64,000 bases of DNA from Odoribacter splanchnicus DSM 20712 (GTDB lineage Bacteria; Bacteroidota; Bacteroidia; Bacteroidales; Marinifilaceae), in NCBI RefSeq assembly GCF_000190535.1, contig NC_015160.1:3472001-3536000 (forward strand), in the 5' to 3' direction. The notes below the pieces were generated by a model. That model searched no databases and was not told where the DNA came from. It saw nothing but the letters and a program-made list of their open reading frames with translations. Positions 51,301 to 59,413 of this stretch are shown here, in pieces. Each line of letters starts with the position of its first letter. Position 1 is the stretch's first letter. The position numbers and the translations under genes were made by a program.

Positions 51301-51665
51301 GTAACGCTATTTACGGTTTGGGGAGTAGTTAACGGAGTCAGGATGATGGTTCGGTCTTCCAGGGTATATTTGAACCGATTATTGGCAACCGCGTCTAAAA
51401 CCTGTTCGAGATTCAGGACTTGTTGTGCGAATTTTACTTTCCGGTTGAGGTCGAGTTGTTCGCCATTGTAGAATACATCATAACGCAGTTGGGAGGAAAT
51501 AGCATCGAAAATTTCCCTTACTGTCAGCTGTGTCGATGAGAGAGCGAGTTTTTCCTGCTGGGCAAAGACCGAGGCATTGCCAGGAAGCACACTGATCAGT
51601 AAGAAGAAACTCAACCAGCTACATAGCAGGAGATTTCTTTTTACTTTCATTTGATTTTTTTTCAT
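48360..51665 (-). CDS. SusC/RagA-family TonB-linked outer-membrane transporter (locus 2)
   Basis: 1101 residues (or 1096 from the ATG at 51650). Signal peptide ends ASVFAQQ; STN domain (LALSSTQLTVREIFDAISSQLRYDVFYNGEQ, spanning about 40-70); carboxypeptidase-like domain with TLTGQVTDQSNTPLPGVTVLVKGTKLGTSTDPEG (about 122-155); plug with PLFILDGFESSLSVINDMDINRIASITILKDAASTAIYGSKAANGVVVVET (about 285-335); the barrel ends RSLELGLSFNF. It is a close paralogue in layout to the locus 1 transporter (31230-34631). The STN domain points to FecR/sigma signalling. It is followed 11 bp later by susD. Confidence 0.95.
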   Translation of the reverse strand: MKKNQMKVKRNLLLCSWLSFFLLISVLPGNASVFAQQEKLALSSTQLTVREIFDAISSQLRYDVFYNGEQLDLNRKVKFAQQVLNLEQVLDAVANNRFKYTLEDRTIILTPLTTPQTVNSVTLTGQVTDQSNTPLPGVTVLVKGTKLGTSTDPEGNFKLSLPQQENTILIFSFIGMESQEVPVGDPKKPIKVILKETAENLKEVVVTGIFTRKKESFTGSASTYTASELKTAGTQNILQSLKTLDPSFAILDNTLYGSDPNRLPNMEIRGKSSMLGMRDELEADPNQPLFILDGFESSLSVINDMDINRIASITILKDAASTAIYGSKAANGVVVVETVKPQAGKLMVSYNGNANISMPDLSSYNLMNAKEKLAFEKLAGKYTPASWSATSEFELQKLYNQKLAEIESGIDTYWLTEPLRVGVNQKHSLYIEGGEGSFLFGIGAGYNGISGVMEKSNREVISGNIDLIYRIKKFQFSNKFSMTNTKIKNPIVDFSEYAAANPYYKKRDEEGNIGKWLENNDYTKAANPLWNASQNSRDEGKQLALSNYFVAEYTPLEALKVRARFGISYGNDDTEKFISRNDTRFDTYEILKKGTFNTTNTRSNQYEGELSVTFAKLIGRHRLNAVLGGNLNSNKTLTQGYSAQGFPEGDFVYPSFSNGYPEGGSPTYYENTSRSMNGYFNLGYSFDDRYLMDFSLRENGSSVFGASKRYIGTWSVGLGWNLHKERFIADHLTWIDFLKLRASIGNPGNQNFSSSKTLTTFNFQLASMNYFGMGAVLNQLGNPDLDWQITLDKNIGIDMILIDKRLNITADYYHKVTDPLLINISMPLSSGTSSYLTNMGKQISQGLTLSASYYIIQKLDQRFSWLVRGNLRTQKTKLDKIGNKLDELNKSGQGHNTVRYYNGADPDDIWAVKSAGIDPSTGRELFYDKEGNYTYDFSYDNEVICGNTRPKIEGVIGTSLNYKGFSVSMNFRYQTGASVFNEALFNKVENISVSGLNKNQDKRALYERWQNPGDKVRFKDIANAASTPMSSRFIQKENVLSMESVYVGYEFYEGWIKKIGLSNLKIQASMRDVFRASTIKSERGTLYPFARSLELGLSFNF

Positions 51666-51683
51666 ACATTAGATATTAAGTTG

Positions 51684-52781
51684 TTAGTAATTGAGGTGGT
51701 ATCGGGAATGGGGTTTCCCCCGGACGATCACTGTTCTGCCTTGTATGTCGAAATGCAGGTCGGCTGTGCGTTCCAGGTATTTCAACACCACCTGGAAGGA
51801 GTTGTATTTGTTGATTGCTCCGCCGAAGTGGAGACCTTTCAGTTGCGGATCGGTATAGAATACTTCGAAATCATACCAGCGTTGTAATTGCCGGATGATT
51901 TCTTCCAAACGTTCGTTGTGAAAAATGATTTTACCGGATATCCAGGAGGTATATAAGGCGGGATTGACAGAAGAAATCTGTGGACGTCCCTCTTGGCGGG
52001 ATGCTGTATACTGTTCTCCGGGTTTTAGGATATAGGTGGTGTCGTTATGGCCGATTTGTATTTTCCCTTCGACTAAAGTCGTACTCCAAAGACTGTCTGT
52101 CGGATAGTTGCGAACGTTGAACCGGGTTCCTAAAACTTTTATAGTCCGGTTGGCGGTGTGTACGATGAAAGGGCGTTGGGTATCGGGTACTACTTCCAGA
52201 TAGATCTCGCCGGACAGAAATATTTCGCGTCGGTGTAAGCCGAATTTTACCGGATACCGGAGACTAGATTCCGAATTCAACCATATCCGGCTTCCGTCGG
52301 CCAGTTGTAACCTGTATTCGCCTCCTTTGGGGATCTCGAGTGAATGATAGGATAAAGTAGAATCGTATCCGGGAGTTTCAGTCGGTAAATATCGGATGGA
52401 TTGGACAATACTGTCGAGTTGAAGATTGGCTGCTGTCTGTGGCCTGATAAGAGGGGATTGGTTCGGATTTAAGAAGATTTGCTCTCCGTTTTCTAAGGTC
52501 AATACAGGTATGCCGTCGGCTTTGTAAATCTCCGGTGAGGGGGAAATTGCCGGGGGATAAACAGCGAAGTGACGGATAAATAAATAACCGCTTCCCGAAA
52601 GGAGACATAGCGCCGATACACAAATAGCCAACCAGGAATGCCGTCTTCGAATAATGTAACCGTTATTGGTACAGCGTTTTACGCGTTTCCAGCCTTTTTG
52701 CCGGTCAAAGTGGTTCTCTGCCGATCGATTGACGGCTACTTGAATGATAAACCGTTCTTTATCAGATAGTTTTCTCTCCAT
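51684..52781 (-). CDS. FecR-family anti-sigma factor (locus 2)
   Basis: 365 residues with a cytoplasmic N-terminus of about 48 residues, a membrane helix (WLAICVSALCLLSGSGYLFI), and a FecR domain (IPKGGEYRLQLADGSRIWLNSESSLRYPVKF; LSGEIYLEVVPDTQRPFIVHT; VLGTRFNVRNYP). The C-terminal domain has LYTSWISGKIIFHNERLEEIIRQLQRWYDFEVFY. It is separated from its presumed sigma factor by a propeller gene, an unusual order. Confidence 0.92.
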   Translation of the reverse strand: MERKLSDKERFIIQVAVNRSAENHFDRQKGWKRVKRCTNNGYIIRRRHSWLAICVSALCLLSGSGYLFIRHFAVYPPAISPSPEIYKADGIPVLTLENGEQIFLNPNQSPLIRPQTAANLQLDSIVQSIRYLPTETPGYDSTLSYHSLEIPKGGEYRLQLADGSRIWLNSESSLRYPVKFGLHRREIFLSGEIYLEVVPDTQRPFIVHTANRTIKVLGTRFNVRNYPTDSLWSTTLVEGKIQIGHNDTTYILKPGEQYTASRQEGRPQISSVNPALYTSWISGKIIFHNERLEEIIRQLQRWYDFEVFYTDPQLKGLHFGGAINKYNSFQVVLKYLERTADLHFDIQGRTVIVRGKPHSRYHLNY

Positions 52782-52795
52782 AAAAACGGACGATT

Positions 52796-52819
52796 ATTTT
52801 GGTGGGTATTCACCAAAAT
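52796..52819. repeat. 9-bp palindrome just upstream of fecR (locus 2)
   Basis: ATTTTGGTG (52796-52804) and CACCAAAAT (52811-52819) with a 6-nt loop, 15 bp before the FecR start. Neither strand follows it with a T-run. It may be an operator or an RNA hairpin at the translation start. The rest of the 299-bp gap to 53081 is AT-rich and probably holds the promoter. Confidence 0.45.
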
Positions 52820-53080
52820 AAAATGGACAATCGACAGATGACAATTGACAATAATTGGAAGTTTCACTTCCACTGAAAAATAAGATGAATTCAGAAAGAT
52901 AAACTAATATATAAATAATATATGTATGGTGGTGATCAGGTGTATATAACCCTTGGGGAAAATATTTTTATTTACCGGTTATCGGATTTTATTTGACAAA
53001 ATGCAGTCGATATCTATGTGCTTTGTAAACTTTGTGAATTTTGTAAACTTTTGACTATTTAATCGTCCGTTTATTTTATG

Positions 53081-54169
53081 CTAAATACTTTTATAAAGGA
53101 ATAATAGCGGATTATCATCTTCTTTGGCATTTTGTATTTGTTTTATAACAGGATTATCGGATGCTATTCCGGTGAGTTTACGTTGTAATATAGGCATGTC
53201 GTAAGAGAAAGCGACAATTTCGTTGTGTGTATCTTCGGTAGCGATGCTGTTATGCAGGACAATTCCAAGGTTTGTATTGGTTATGCCGTAGGCGTGTACA
53301 ATTTGATGCCGGGTTTTGTTATAAACAAACAGGCCTATTTTATTGGTGTTGAAAAAGAGATTACTGCGTATTTCTTTTACATTTATGATCGAAAGCACTT
53401 TGTTTCGGGTTGCAGGTGCATGAGGCTCTTCATTCAGTTGAGTCGGATTGTAGCTATATTTCCCGAAATCCACGGTAACCACAGGTTTTATACGGTTGTT
53501 GTCCCAGCTGTAAATGGTGTAATCTCCGTTTTGAGTGAAATACAGGTGTTCGCTCTTTAATAAATAACTCCCGCGGCAACGGAATTCCCCCCGGTAAGTG
53601 AATGCTAAAGGAATTTTTTTCGCAACCGTAATCCGGTGGTCTTCTTCATTCAGCAGGGATAAGTAATGTTTGGGTTCTAATACTTTTGAATTGATAGCCA
53701 GTATGTTATCTGTTGTTCGGGTTATTTCAGTATAGAAAGCTTCGCTTGTTTTTTCCCGAAGGAAGTTACCGTTGTAATCGTAATACAAAAATTTATATGG
53801 ACGATCGGCCGTGACAATTATTTCCCGGTCGGTTTCATCGACGGTAAAATCGGTGATACCGAGCCATTCGCCCGGTCCCCTTCCATGGGGACGGATATCG
53901 GTAATAAATTTGCCTCGACGGGTGAATAGCAGTATTTTCTTGTCTTGTATGTCGAACAGGAAGATTCGCTCCGGGGTAAGTACTATTTTATTTATCATAC
54001 TAATCAGAGAGCGGTCCGTTGTTTCGGGAAATATGATCTCGCAATCCGCAAACCAGGTCGTATCGGTATATACCGCTTCGCTTAAGTCAGCCTGTACTAC
54101 CGCCGGTTGTATTTTTTCCCGGCAGCACACCAAGGCAAAATATATACCGATAATAAGACCTGTTTTCAC
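53081..54169 (-). CDS. 6-bladed beta-propeller lipoprotein (locus 2)
   Basis: 362 residues; lipobox FALVCCREK. Propeller motifs: MINKIVLTPERIFLFDIQDKKILLFTRRGKFI (spanning about 61-92), RGPGEWLGITDFTVDE (the family's GxGPGEY-like signature), FLYYDYNGNFL, and the end DDNPLLFLYKSI. It lies between the ECF sigma gene (78 bp upstream) and FecR. Propeller genes near SusCD loci are common, but a position inside the sigma/anti-sigma pair is not typical. A sensory or ligand-binding role in the regulon is inference. Confidence 0.82.
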   Translation of the reverse strand: MKTGLIIGIYFALVCCREKIQPAVVQADLSEAVYTDTTWFADCEIIFPETTDRSLISMINKIVLTPERIFLFDIQDKKILLFTRRGKFITDIRPHGRGPGEWLGITDFTVDETDREIIVTADRPYKFLYYDYNGNFLREKTSEAFYTEITRTTDNILAINSKVLEPKHYLSLLNEEDHRITVAKKIPLAFTYRGEFRCRGSYLLKSEHLYFTQNGDYTIYSWDNNRIKPVVTVDFGKYSYNPTQLNEEPHAPATRNKVLSIINVKEIRSNLFFNTNKIGLFVYNKTRHQIVHAYGITNTNLGIVLHNSIATEDTHNEIVAFSYDMPILQRKLTGIASDNPVIKQIQNAKEDDNPLLFLYKSI

Positions 54170-54247
54170 AATACTTGAATTTAGTTTATAAATTTTATAA
54201 TAAGATACCTCTTCCTGAAAAAAGGGTGATGCATTTTTATAAAAATT

Positions 54248-54865
54248 TTATAACCTGATGTTCATTTCGCTTTTCAGGCAGGTGGACTGACTCATCAGCC
54301 AATACCACAAAATGAGCGATTCTTCCGAATGTAATTGTCCCCGGATCAACCGATAAGCTTTAGAGATATGGGTTTTGACGGTATTGACCGAGATCGAAAG
54401 TTCGTCGGCGATCTCGGTGTATTTTTTTTCTTCGATAGCACTCAGCATGAAAACTTTCAAACATTGGGGCGGTAACTCCTGCATGATGGCTTTGATCCGT
54501 TCGATTTCCTGCTCTTCTTCGACCGAATATTCGGAATGGAGGAGGTATTCGATAAATTCGGTCAATTTCGGGTTATGTTTCCGGACAATGGCCTGTTTTT
54601 GCAGATTTTTGAGGGCCCGGTGGCGGATGCAGGTATAGAAGTAGGCCCGGAGTGAATCTTTCACCTGCAATTTGATCCGGTTTTCCCAAAAGTGGATGAA
54701 CATATCCTGAACCACATCCTCGGCCAGTGAACCATCGGCCAATAAACCCTGGGCATACCGGCACAAGGGATCGTAATACTTCTGGAATAATTTCTCAAAA
54801 GCCGGATAGTTGTCTTGTCTGACAGCTTCATACCATTGAAGGTCTATATCGGTAACCTTATTCAT
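54248..54865 (-). CDS. ECF-family RNA polymerase sigma factor (locus 2)
   Basis: 205 residues from the ATG at 54865; the frame from 54910 adds 15 unlikely residues. Region 2: FEKLFQKYYDPLCRYAQGLLADGSLAEDVVQDMFIHFWENR (spanning about 18-58). Region 4: MQELPPQCLKVFMLSAIEEKKYTEIADELSISVNTVKTHISKAYRLIR (about 143-190). It should direct transcription of locus 2, held by the FecR protein at 51684. Confidence 0.9.
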   Translation of the reverse strand: MNKVTDIDLQWYEAVRQDNYPAFEKLFQKYYDPLCRYAQGLLADGSLAEDVVQDMFIHFWENRIKLQVKDSLRAYFYTCIRHRALKNLQKQAIVRKHNPKLTEFIEYLLHSEYSVEEEQEIERIKAIMQELPPQCLKVFMLSAIEEKKYTEIADELSISVNTVKTHISKAYRLIRGQLHSEESLILWYWLMSQSTCLKSEMNIRL

Positions 54866-55073
54866 CGGGACAAATATACGTATTTTTAATCTATTTAAGA
54901 AGCTTGTCATTTTATTATTCTTATGTAAACGAACTATCCGAATTGTCTTGCATACAATAAACAGATAAAAAGAACAACTAACTTAATCGATTAATCAATA
55001 TCTTATAAGAAATTATTCCGATGAAATAATCTAGATTTCCATATACTGATAGATGTGATCCGATATTTGATAC

Positions 55074-55229
55074 TATAAAACCCTTCTAAACCTTCCTTTA
55101 CCAAATAGCGTTAACGGAAAATGAAGGGTTTTATGGCGGAATAGAAAGAAAAAATTATATCTGTTTTTAAATAGTTTCAGCGGTTTAAATGGTTACAAAG
55201 GTTTCAGAAGTCAGGTTTAACCGCTATAA
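55074..55229. repeat. Dispersed intergenic repeat, copy 2
   Basis: Homologous to 13298-13432, sharing CGGAATAGAAAGAAAAAAT and the ending TTTAACCGCTATAA-type sequence. This copy also has AGCGGTT/AACCGCT half-sites (about 55178 and 55220). The rest of the 532-bp gap (54866-55397) is non-coding, with a -7 match for rnhA at 55363. Confidence 0.5.
55076..55133. repeat. 12-bp inverted repeat within the dispersed repeat region
   Basis: ATAAAACCCTTC and GAAGGGTTTTAT are perfect inverse copies enclosing 34 bp, in the gap between the sigma and rnhA genes. Confidence 0.5.
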
Positions 55230-55362
55230 CTAAAAAATGGATTTTTTTAAAGATTAATGCTGTTTTTGGGTAACTGAACTGAAAATTATAGGCCTGGAAC
55301 TAATCGGGAATGAAAGTCTATAGGCGTTTTCCCGGAAAGCCGGAAAATTGCGTTTTAATTAC

Positions 55363-55370
55363 TACTTTTG
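55363..55370 (+). promoter_or_regulatory. -7 element for rnhA
   Basis: TACTTTTG matches TAnnTTTG, 28 bp before the ATG at 55398. Confidence 0.45.
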
Positions 55371-55397
55371 TCCACCTAATTCGAATTGAATCTATAT

Positions 55398-55883
55398 ATG
55401 GCTGATCCGATCATTATATATACCGATGGTGCTGCAAGTGGAAATCCCGGTCCGGGAGGGTTCGGCGTTGTATTGAAAGCCGGAGTGTATCGCAAAGAAC
55501 TGATGGCCGGATTCCGGAAGACGACCAACAATCGGATGGAATTGCTGGCTGTCATCGTGGGATTGGAAGCACTGAAGCAACCCGGGTGGCAGGTGGTCGT
55601 TTATTCGGATTCCCGGTATGTGGTCGATGCTGTTGAAAAAGGCTGGGTGTTCGGATGGGAGAAGAAAGGATTTAAAGATAAGAAAAACCCGGATTTGTGG
55701 AAACGCTTTCTGGCTATATACCGGCAACATCAGGTGAAGTTCGTCTGGGTAAAAGGACATGCCGATATCCCCGAAAACGAACGTTGTGACCAGTTGGCTG
55801 TTCAGGCTTCTAAAATGCCTAATCTCCAGATCGATTACTATTATGAAGCGGAACAGGATAATAACTTAAAACTTTTCATTTAA
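55398..55883 (+). CDS. rnhA: Ribonuclease HI
   Basis: 161 residues from the ATG at 55398 (an in-frame upstream ATG at 55386 adds four residues). RNase H catalytic carboxylates are in place: D10 (IIIYTDGAASGNPGPGG), E48 (TTNNRMELLAV), D71 (VVYSDSRYVVD) and D131 (ENERCDQLA), with H121 in VKGHADIPENE. It cleaves the RNA strand of RNA-DNA hybrids. Monocistronic. Confidence 0.95.
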   Translation: MADPIIIYTDGAASGNPGPGGFGVVLKAGVYRKELMAGFRKTTNNRMELLAVIVGLEALKQPGWQVVVYSDSRYVVDAVEKGWVFGWEKKGFKDKKNPDLWKRFLAIYRQHQVKFVWVKGHADIPENERCDQLAVQASKMPNLQIDYYYEAEQDNNLKLFI

Positions 55884-55931
55884 ACACTGAAAAATATTTC
55901 AATTTTTAGTCTAACGGGTGATTTTATTATA

Positions 55932-55939
55932 TACATTTG
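55932..55939 (+). promoter_or_regulatory. -7 element for the threonine dehydrogenase gene
   Basis: TACATTTG matches TAnnTTTG, 57 bp before the ATG at 55997. It supports that start over one at 55937, which lies inside the element. Confidence 0.55.
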
Positions 55940-55996
55940 CAGAGAATAAAGTGGTGTTCTACCCGATTGTTTGAAACTATTATAACTCAATCTGCA

Positions 55997-56965
55997 ATGA
56001 AAAAAATATTGATTGTCGGTGCTGGCGGGCAAATAGGTTCTGAACTTGTCCCTCATCTGAGATCCATTTATGGAAATAATAATGTTGTAGCTGCTGATAT
56101 CAGTGCTGAAAAATGTAAAGTTTTGGCGGAAGCCGGTCCGTTCGAAGAGCTGAATGCGCTGGATGGAGAGAAATATACGGCAATAGTCAAAAAATACGGT
56201 ATCGACACGATTTTTAATCTGGTGGCTTTATTGTCGGCTACCGGAGAGAAAAATCCGGTGTTGGCCTGGAATATCAATATCGGGGCGCTGACGAATTCTT
56301 TAAATATTGCGAAAGATAACGATTGCGCTGTGTTTACTCCGAGTTCTATCGGTGCTTTCGGTAAAGATACGCCGAAAGATAAAACTCCTCAGGATACGTT
56401 GCAACGTTCCAATACTACGATTTACGGAGTATGTAAGGTTACGGGCGAGTTGCTGAGCGATTACTATTTCAACCGTTTCGGTGTAGATACCCGTAGCGTG
56501 CGTTTCCCGGGATTGATTTCTTATGTCACGCTTCCGGGAGGTGGCACCACCGATTATGCTGTAGAAATTTATTACGATGCTATCCGCAGAGGAGCTTTCA
56601 CCTGTAATGTGAAAGCCGGTACTTATATGGATATGATGTATATGCCCGATGCGCTCAATGCAGTGGTACAGTTGATGGAAGCCGATCCTTCCCGTTTAAA
56701 ACACCGCAATAGCTTCAATATTGCCGCTATGAGTTTCGAACCCGGGCAAATTGCTGCCGAGATCCGTAAACACTTACCTGATTTTAAGATGGATTATCAG
56801 ATCGATCCGGTAAAACAAGCTATTGCCGATAGCTGGCCTAACAGTATGGACGATTCTTGTGCCCGGGAAGAATGGGGCTGGAAGCCGGAATACAACCTTC
56901 AGAATATGACGGTCGATATGCTGGTTAAAGTGAAAGAAAAATTCGATAAGGGATTGATTAAATAA
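55997..56965 (+). CDS. L-threonine 3-dehydrogenase, short-chain (epimerase-like) type
   Basis: 322 residues. Rossmann motif VGAGGQIG (7-14), acidic D34 for NAD, catalytic S117, Y143 and K147 (TTIYGVCK). The sequence SIGAFGKDTPKDKTPQDT and FPGLISYVTLPGGGTTDYAVEI are typical of the UDP-galactose-epimerase-like threonine dehydrogenases, which oxidise L-threonine to 2-amino-3-oxobutanoate. It has its own promoter and terminator. A related NAD-dependent epimerase is the alternative, less likely. Confidence 0.87.
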   Translation: MKKILIVGAGGQIGSELVPHLRSIYGNNNVVAADISAEKCKVLAEAGPFEELNALDGEKYTAIVKKYGIDTIFNLVALLSATGEKNPVLAWNINIGALTNSLNIAKDNDCAVFTPSSIGAFGKDTPKDKTPQDTLQRSNTTIYGVCKVTGELLSDYYFNRFGVDTRSVRFPGLISYVTLPGGGTTDYAVEIYYDAIRRGAFTCNVKAGTYMDMMYMPDALNAVVQLMEADPSRLKHRNSFNIAAMSFEPGQIAAEIRKHLPDFKMDYQIDPVKQAIADSWPNSMDDSCAREEWGWKPEYNLQNMTVDMLVKVKEKFDKGLIK

Positions 56966-56984
56966 GGGATTTATAAAAACGACG

Positions 56985-57012
56985 AGCGGCCTCTTTCCGG
57001 GGCCGCTTTTTT
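56985..57012 (+). terminator. Terminator of the threonine dehydrogenase gene
   Basis: AGCGGCC (56985-56991) pairs with GGCCGCT (57001-57007), followed by six T. Confidence 0.9.
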
Positions 57013-57135
57013 GTTTCGTTAGCTCCGGTAAAACAAAATAACGGCCTTGGCCGGGAGGAAAATTATAATTCATTGCCCGGATTTTTGTATAATCAATCGA
57101 AAAAAACACTAAATTAGGGCACTAAAATAAGAGGT

Positions 57136-59391
57136 ATGGGCAAAAATAAAAAGAAAAGCAAGCCGACCATGAGTAAGCCGGAGTTGAGTAAACGCCTTTT
57201 GGCACTGATGAGTAATCACCCGGGTGAGAGTTATAATTATAAGCAGTTGGCGATGCGATTGCAGGTGAAGAGTATGGATATGAAACGCCAGATCTCGGAA
57301 GTGTTGCGGGAATTAGGAGAAAAAGGAGAGTTGGAAGAGATTTCGACAGGAAGATATAAAATGCGGCAGAGAGGGGCTTATATTACCGGTGAAGTCGAGT
57401 TGACAGCCAAAGGTTCGGCCTATATCATTTCAAACGAGAGTAAAGAGGATGTGTTTGTTGCTTTTCCTAACCTCAAACACGCCCTGAACGGAGATAAAGT
57501 GAAGGTATTGGTATATGCCCGGAGTCGTGACCGCCGCCCCGAAGGAGAGGTGGTCGAGATCCTGGAACGGAAGAAAGGTACTTTTGTCGGCGTAGTACAA
57601 CGGTCGGCGAATTACGCTTTCCTGATACCGACCGGTAAGCAGTTGCCCTATGATGTGTTCATCCCGACGGAACATTTGAATGGAGCCGAAAACGGGGATA
57701 AAGTGGTGGTAAAAATCAAAGATTGGCCTGAAAGTCAGAAGAATCCTGTGGGAGAAGTGATCGAGGTGTTGGGGCGTCCCGGGGATAACGATACGGAAAT
57801 GAATGCGATTATGGCCGAATATGAATTGCCGGTGAAGTTCCCGCCCAATGTGTTGAAAGCGGCTGAAAAGATCCCTTTGGATATCCCTGAAGAGGAGATC
57901 CGCAAGCGCCGCGACTGCCGCGAATTGACCACTTTCACTATCGACCCGAAAGATGCGAAAGATTTCGACGATGCCCTTTCTGTCCGTACGTTGAAGGAAG
58001 GCGTGTATGAAGTCGGTGTGCATATCGCCGATGTCAGTTATTATGTCAAAGAAAATACGGTGCTCGATAAAGAGGCTTATGCGAGGGCTACCTCGGTATA
58101 TCTTGTCGACCGGACCATTCCGATGTTACCGGAACGCTTGAGTAACGGGGTTTGTTCGTTAAGACCCGATGAAGATAAGTTGTGTTTTTCTGCTATTTTT
58201 AAATTGGACGCTAACGCACAGGTTTTGGACCAATGGTTCGGGCGTACGGTGATCCGTTCGAATCGCCGGTTTACTTACGAAGAAGCTCAGGAGCGGATCG
58301 AAGGTGCCGAAGGGGATTACCGGGAGGAAATTCTGCTGTTGAACCGGTTGGCTCAAAAATTACGTCAGGATCGCTTTAAAGCCGGAGCGATCGATTTCGA
58401 CCGGGTAGAGGTGAAATTCAACCTGGATGAAAAGGGACATCCGGTGAGTGTGTATTTCAAGCGTTCGAAGGAAGCCAATAAGCTGATCGAAGAGTTTATG
58501 TTGCTTGCGAATAAGAAAGTGGCCGAACGGATCGGTAAACCCAAGAGTGGAAAAAAAGCACCTACTTTCGTATACCGTATTCACGAAAACCCGCTGCCTG
58601 AAAAGTTGGAAGAATTCAACCGTTTTGTGGCTAAATTCGGGTATGGATTGAAAACAGGTAGCCGCAAAGCCCTTACTTCTTCGATGAATAACCTGATGGC
58701 CGAAGTAAAAGACAAACCCGAACAAAATATGATCGAAACCCTGGCGGTACGGACGATGGCTAAGGCTGCCTATTCGACCGATAATATCGGACATTATGGT
58801 CTGGCTTTCGATTATTATACCCATTTCACCTCACCGATCCGGCGTTATCCGGATGTGATGGTGCATCGGTTGCTGCAACGTTATCTGGACAGTGGACGCT
58901 CGGTCAATAAAGAAAAATACGAAGAATATTGTAAGCATTCGTCCGATATGGAACAGGTGGCGGCTAATGCCGAACGTTCGTCTATCAAGTACAAGCAGGT
59001 GGAATTTATGGCGGATAAAATCGGACAAGATTTCGAAGGTACGATTTCGGGTGTCACACAATGGGGATTTTATGTCGAACTGGAAGATTCGAAATGTGAG
59101 GGATTGGTGTCGATGACCGAATTGGATGACGATTTTTATGAATTCGATGAGAAAAATTATTGCATTGTCGGACGTCATCACCATAAGATCTATCAACTGG
59201 GAGACCGGGTAACGATCAAAGTGGCTAAAGCGAATCTGGTGGCTCGCCAATTGGACTATGAGTTGGTTAAGGGAGCAGACGAAGAAGGGGTGATCAGGCC
59301 TTTGGGAAAGAGCCGGGAAGACATCGGCCGGAAATCGAAAACGAAAGGCAGGAAAAAGGAAAATAAACCGAAAGGAAAAAAAAGAAAATAG
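57136..59391 (+). CDS. rnr: Ribonuclease R
   Basis: 751 residues: an N-terminal winged-helix/basic region (about 1-75), cold-shock OB domains (about 80-230), the RNB catalytic domain with DPKDAKDFDDALS (about 268-280), RMLP- and FTSPIRRYPDVMVHRLL-type motifs (about 565), and an S1 domain (about 635-715, EGTISGVTQWGFYVELED), then a lysine-rich tail. It is a processive 3'-5' exoribonuclease for structured RNA. It is followed after 22 bp by the CstA-family gene. Confidence 0.95.
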   Translation: MGKNKKKSKPTMSKPELSKRLLALMSNHPGESYNYKQLAMRLQVKSMDMKRQISEVLRELGEKGELEEISTGRYKMRQRGAYITGEVELTAKGSAYIISNESKEDVFVAFPNLKHALNGDKVKVLVYARSRDRRPEGEVVEILERKKGTFVGVVQRSANYAFLIPTGKQLPYDVFIPTEHLNGAENGDKVVVKIKDWPESQKNPVGEVIEVLGRPGDNDTEMNAIMAEYELPVKFPPNVLKAAEKIPLDIPEEEIRKRRDCRELTTFTIDPKDAKDFDDALSVRTLKEGVYEVGVHIADVSYYVKENTVLDKEAYARATSVYLVDRTIPMLPERLSNGVCSLRPDEDKLCFSAIFKLDANAQVLDQWFGRTVIRSNRRFTYEEAQERIEGAEGDYREEILLLNRLAQKLRQDRFKAGAIDFDRVEVKFNLDEKGHPVSVYFKRSKEANKLIEEFMLLANKKVAERIGKPKSGKKAPTFVYRIHENPLPEKLEEFNRFVAKFGYGLKTGSRKALTSSMNNLMAEVKDKPEQNMIETLAVRTMAKAAYSTDNIGHYGLAFDYYTHFTSPIRRYPDVMVHRLLQRYLDSGRSVNKEKYEEYCKHSSDMEQVAANAERSSIKYKQVEFMADKIGQDFEGTISGVTQWGFYVELEDSKCEGLVSMTELDDDFYEFDEKNYCIVGRHHHKIYQLGDRVTIKVAKANLVARQLDYELVKGADEEGVIRPLGKSREDIGRKSKTKGRKKENKPKGKKRK

Positions 59392-59413
59392 GGATGTAAA
59401 AACTTGATAAGCT

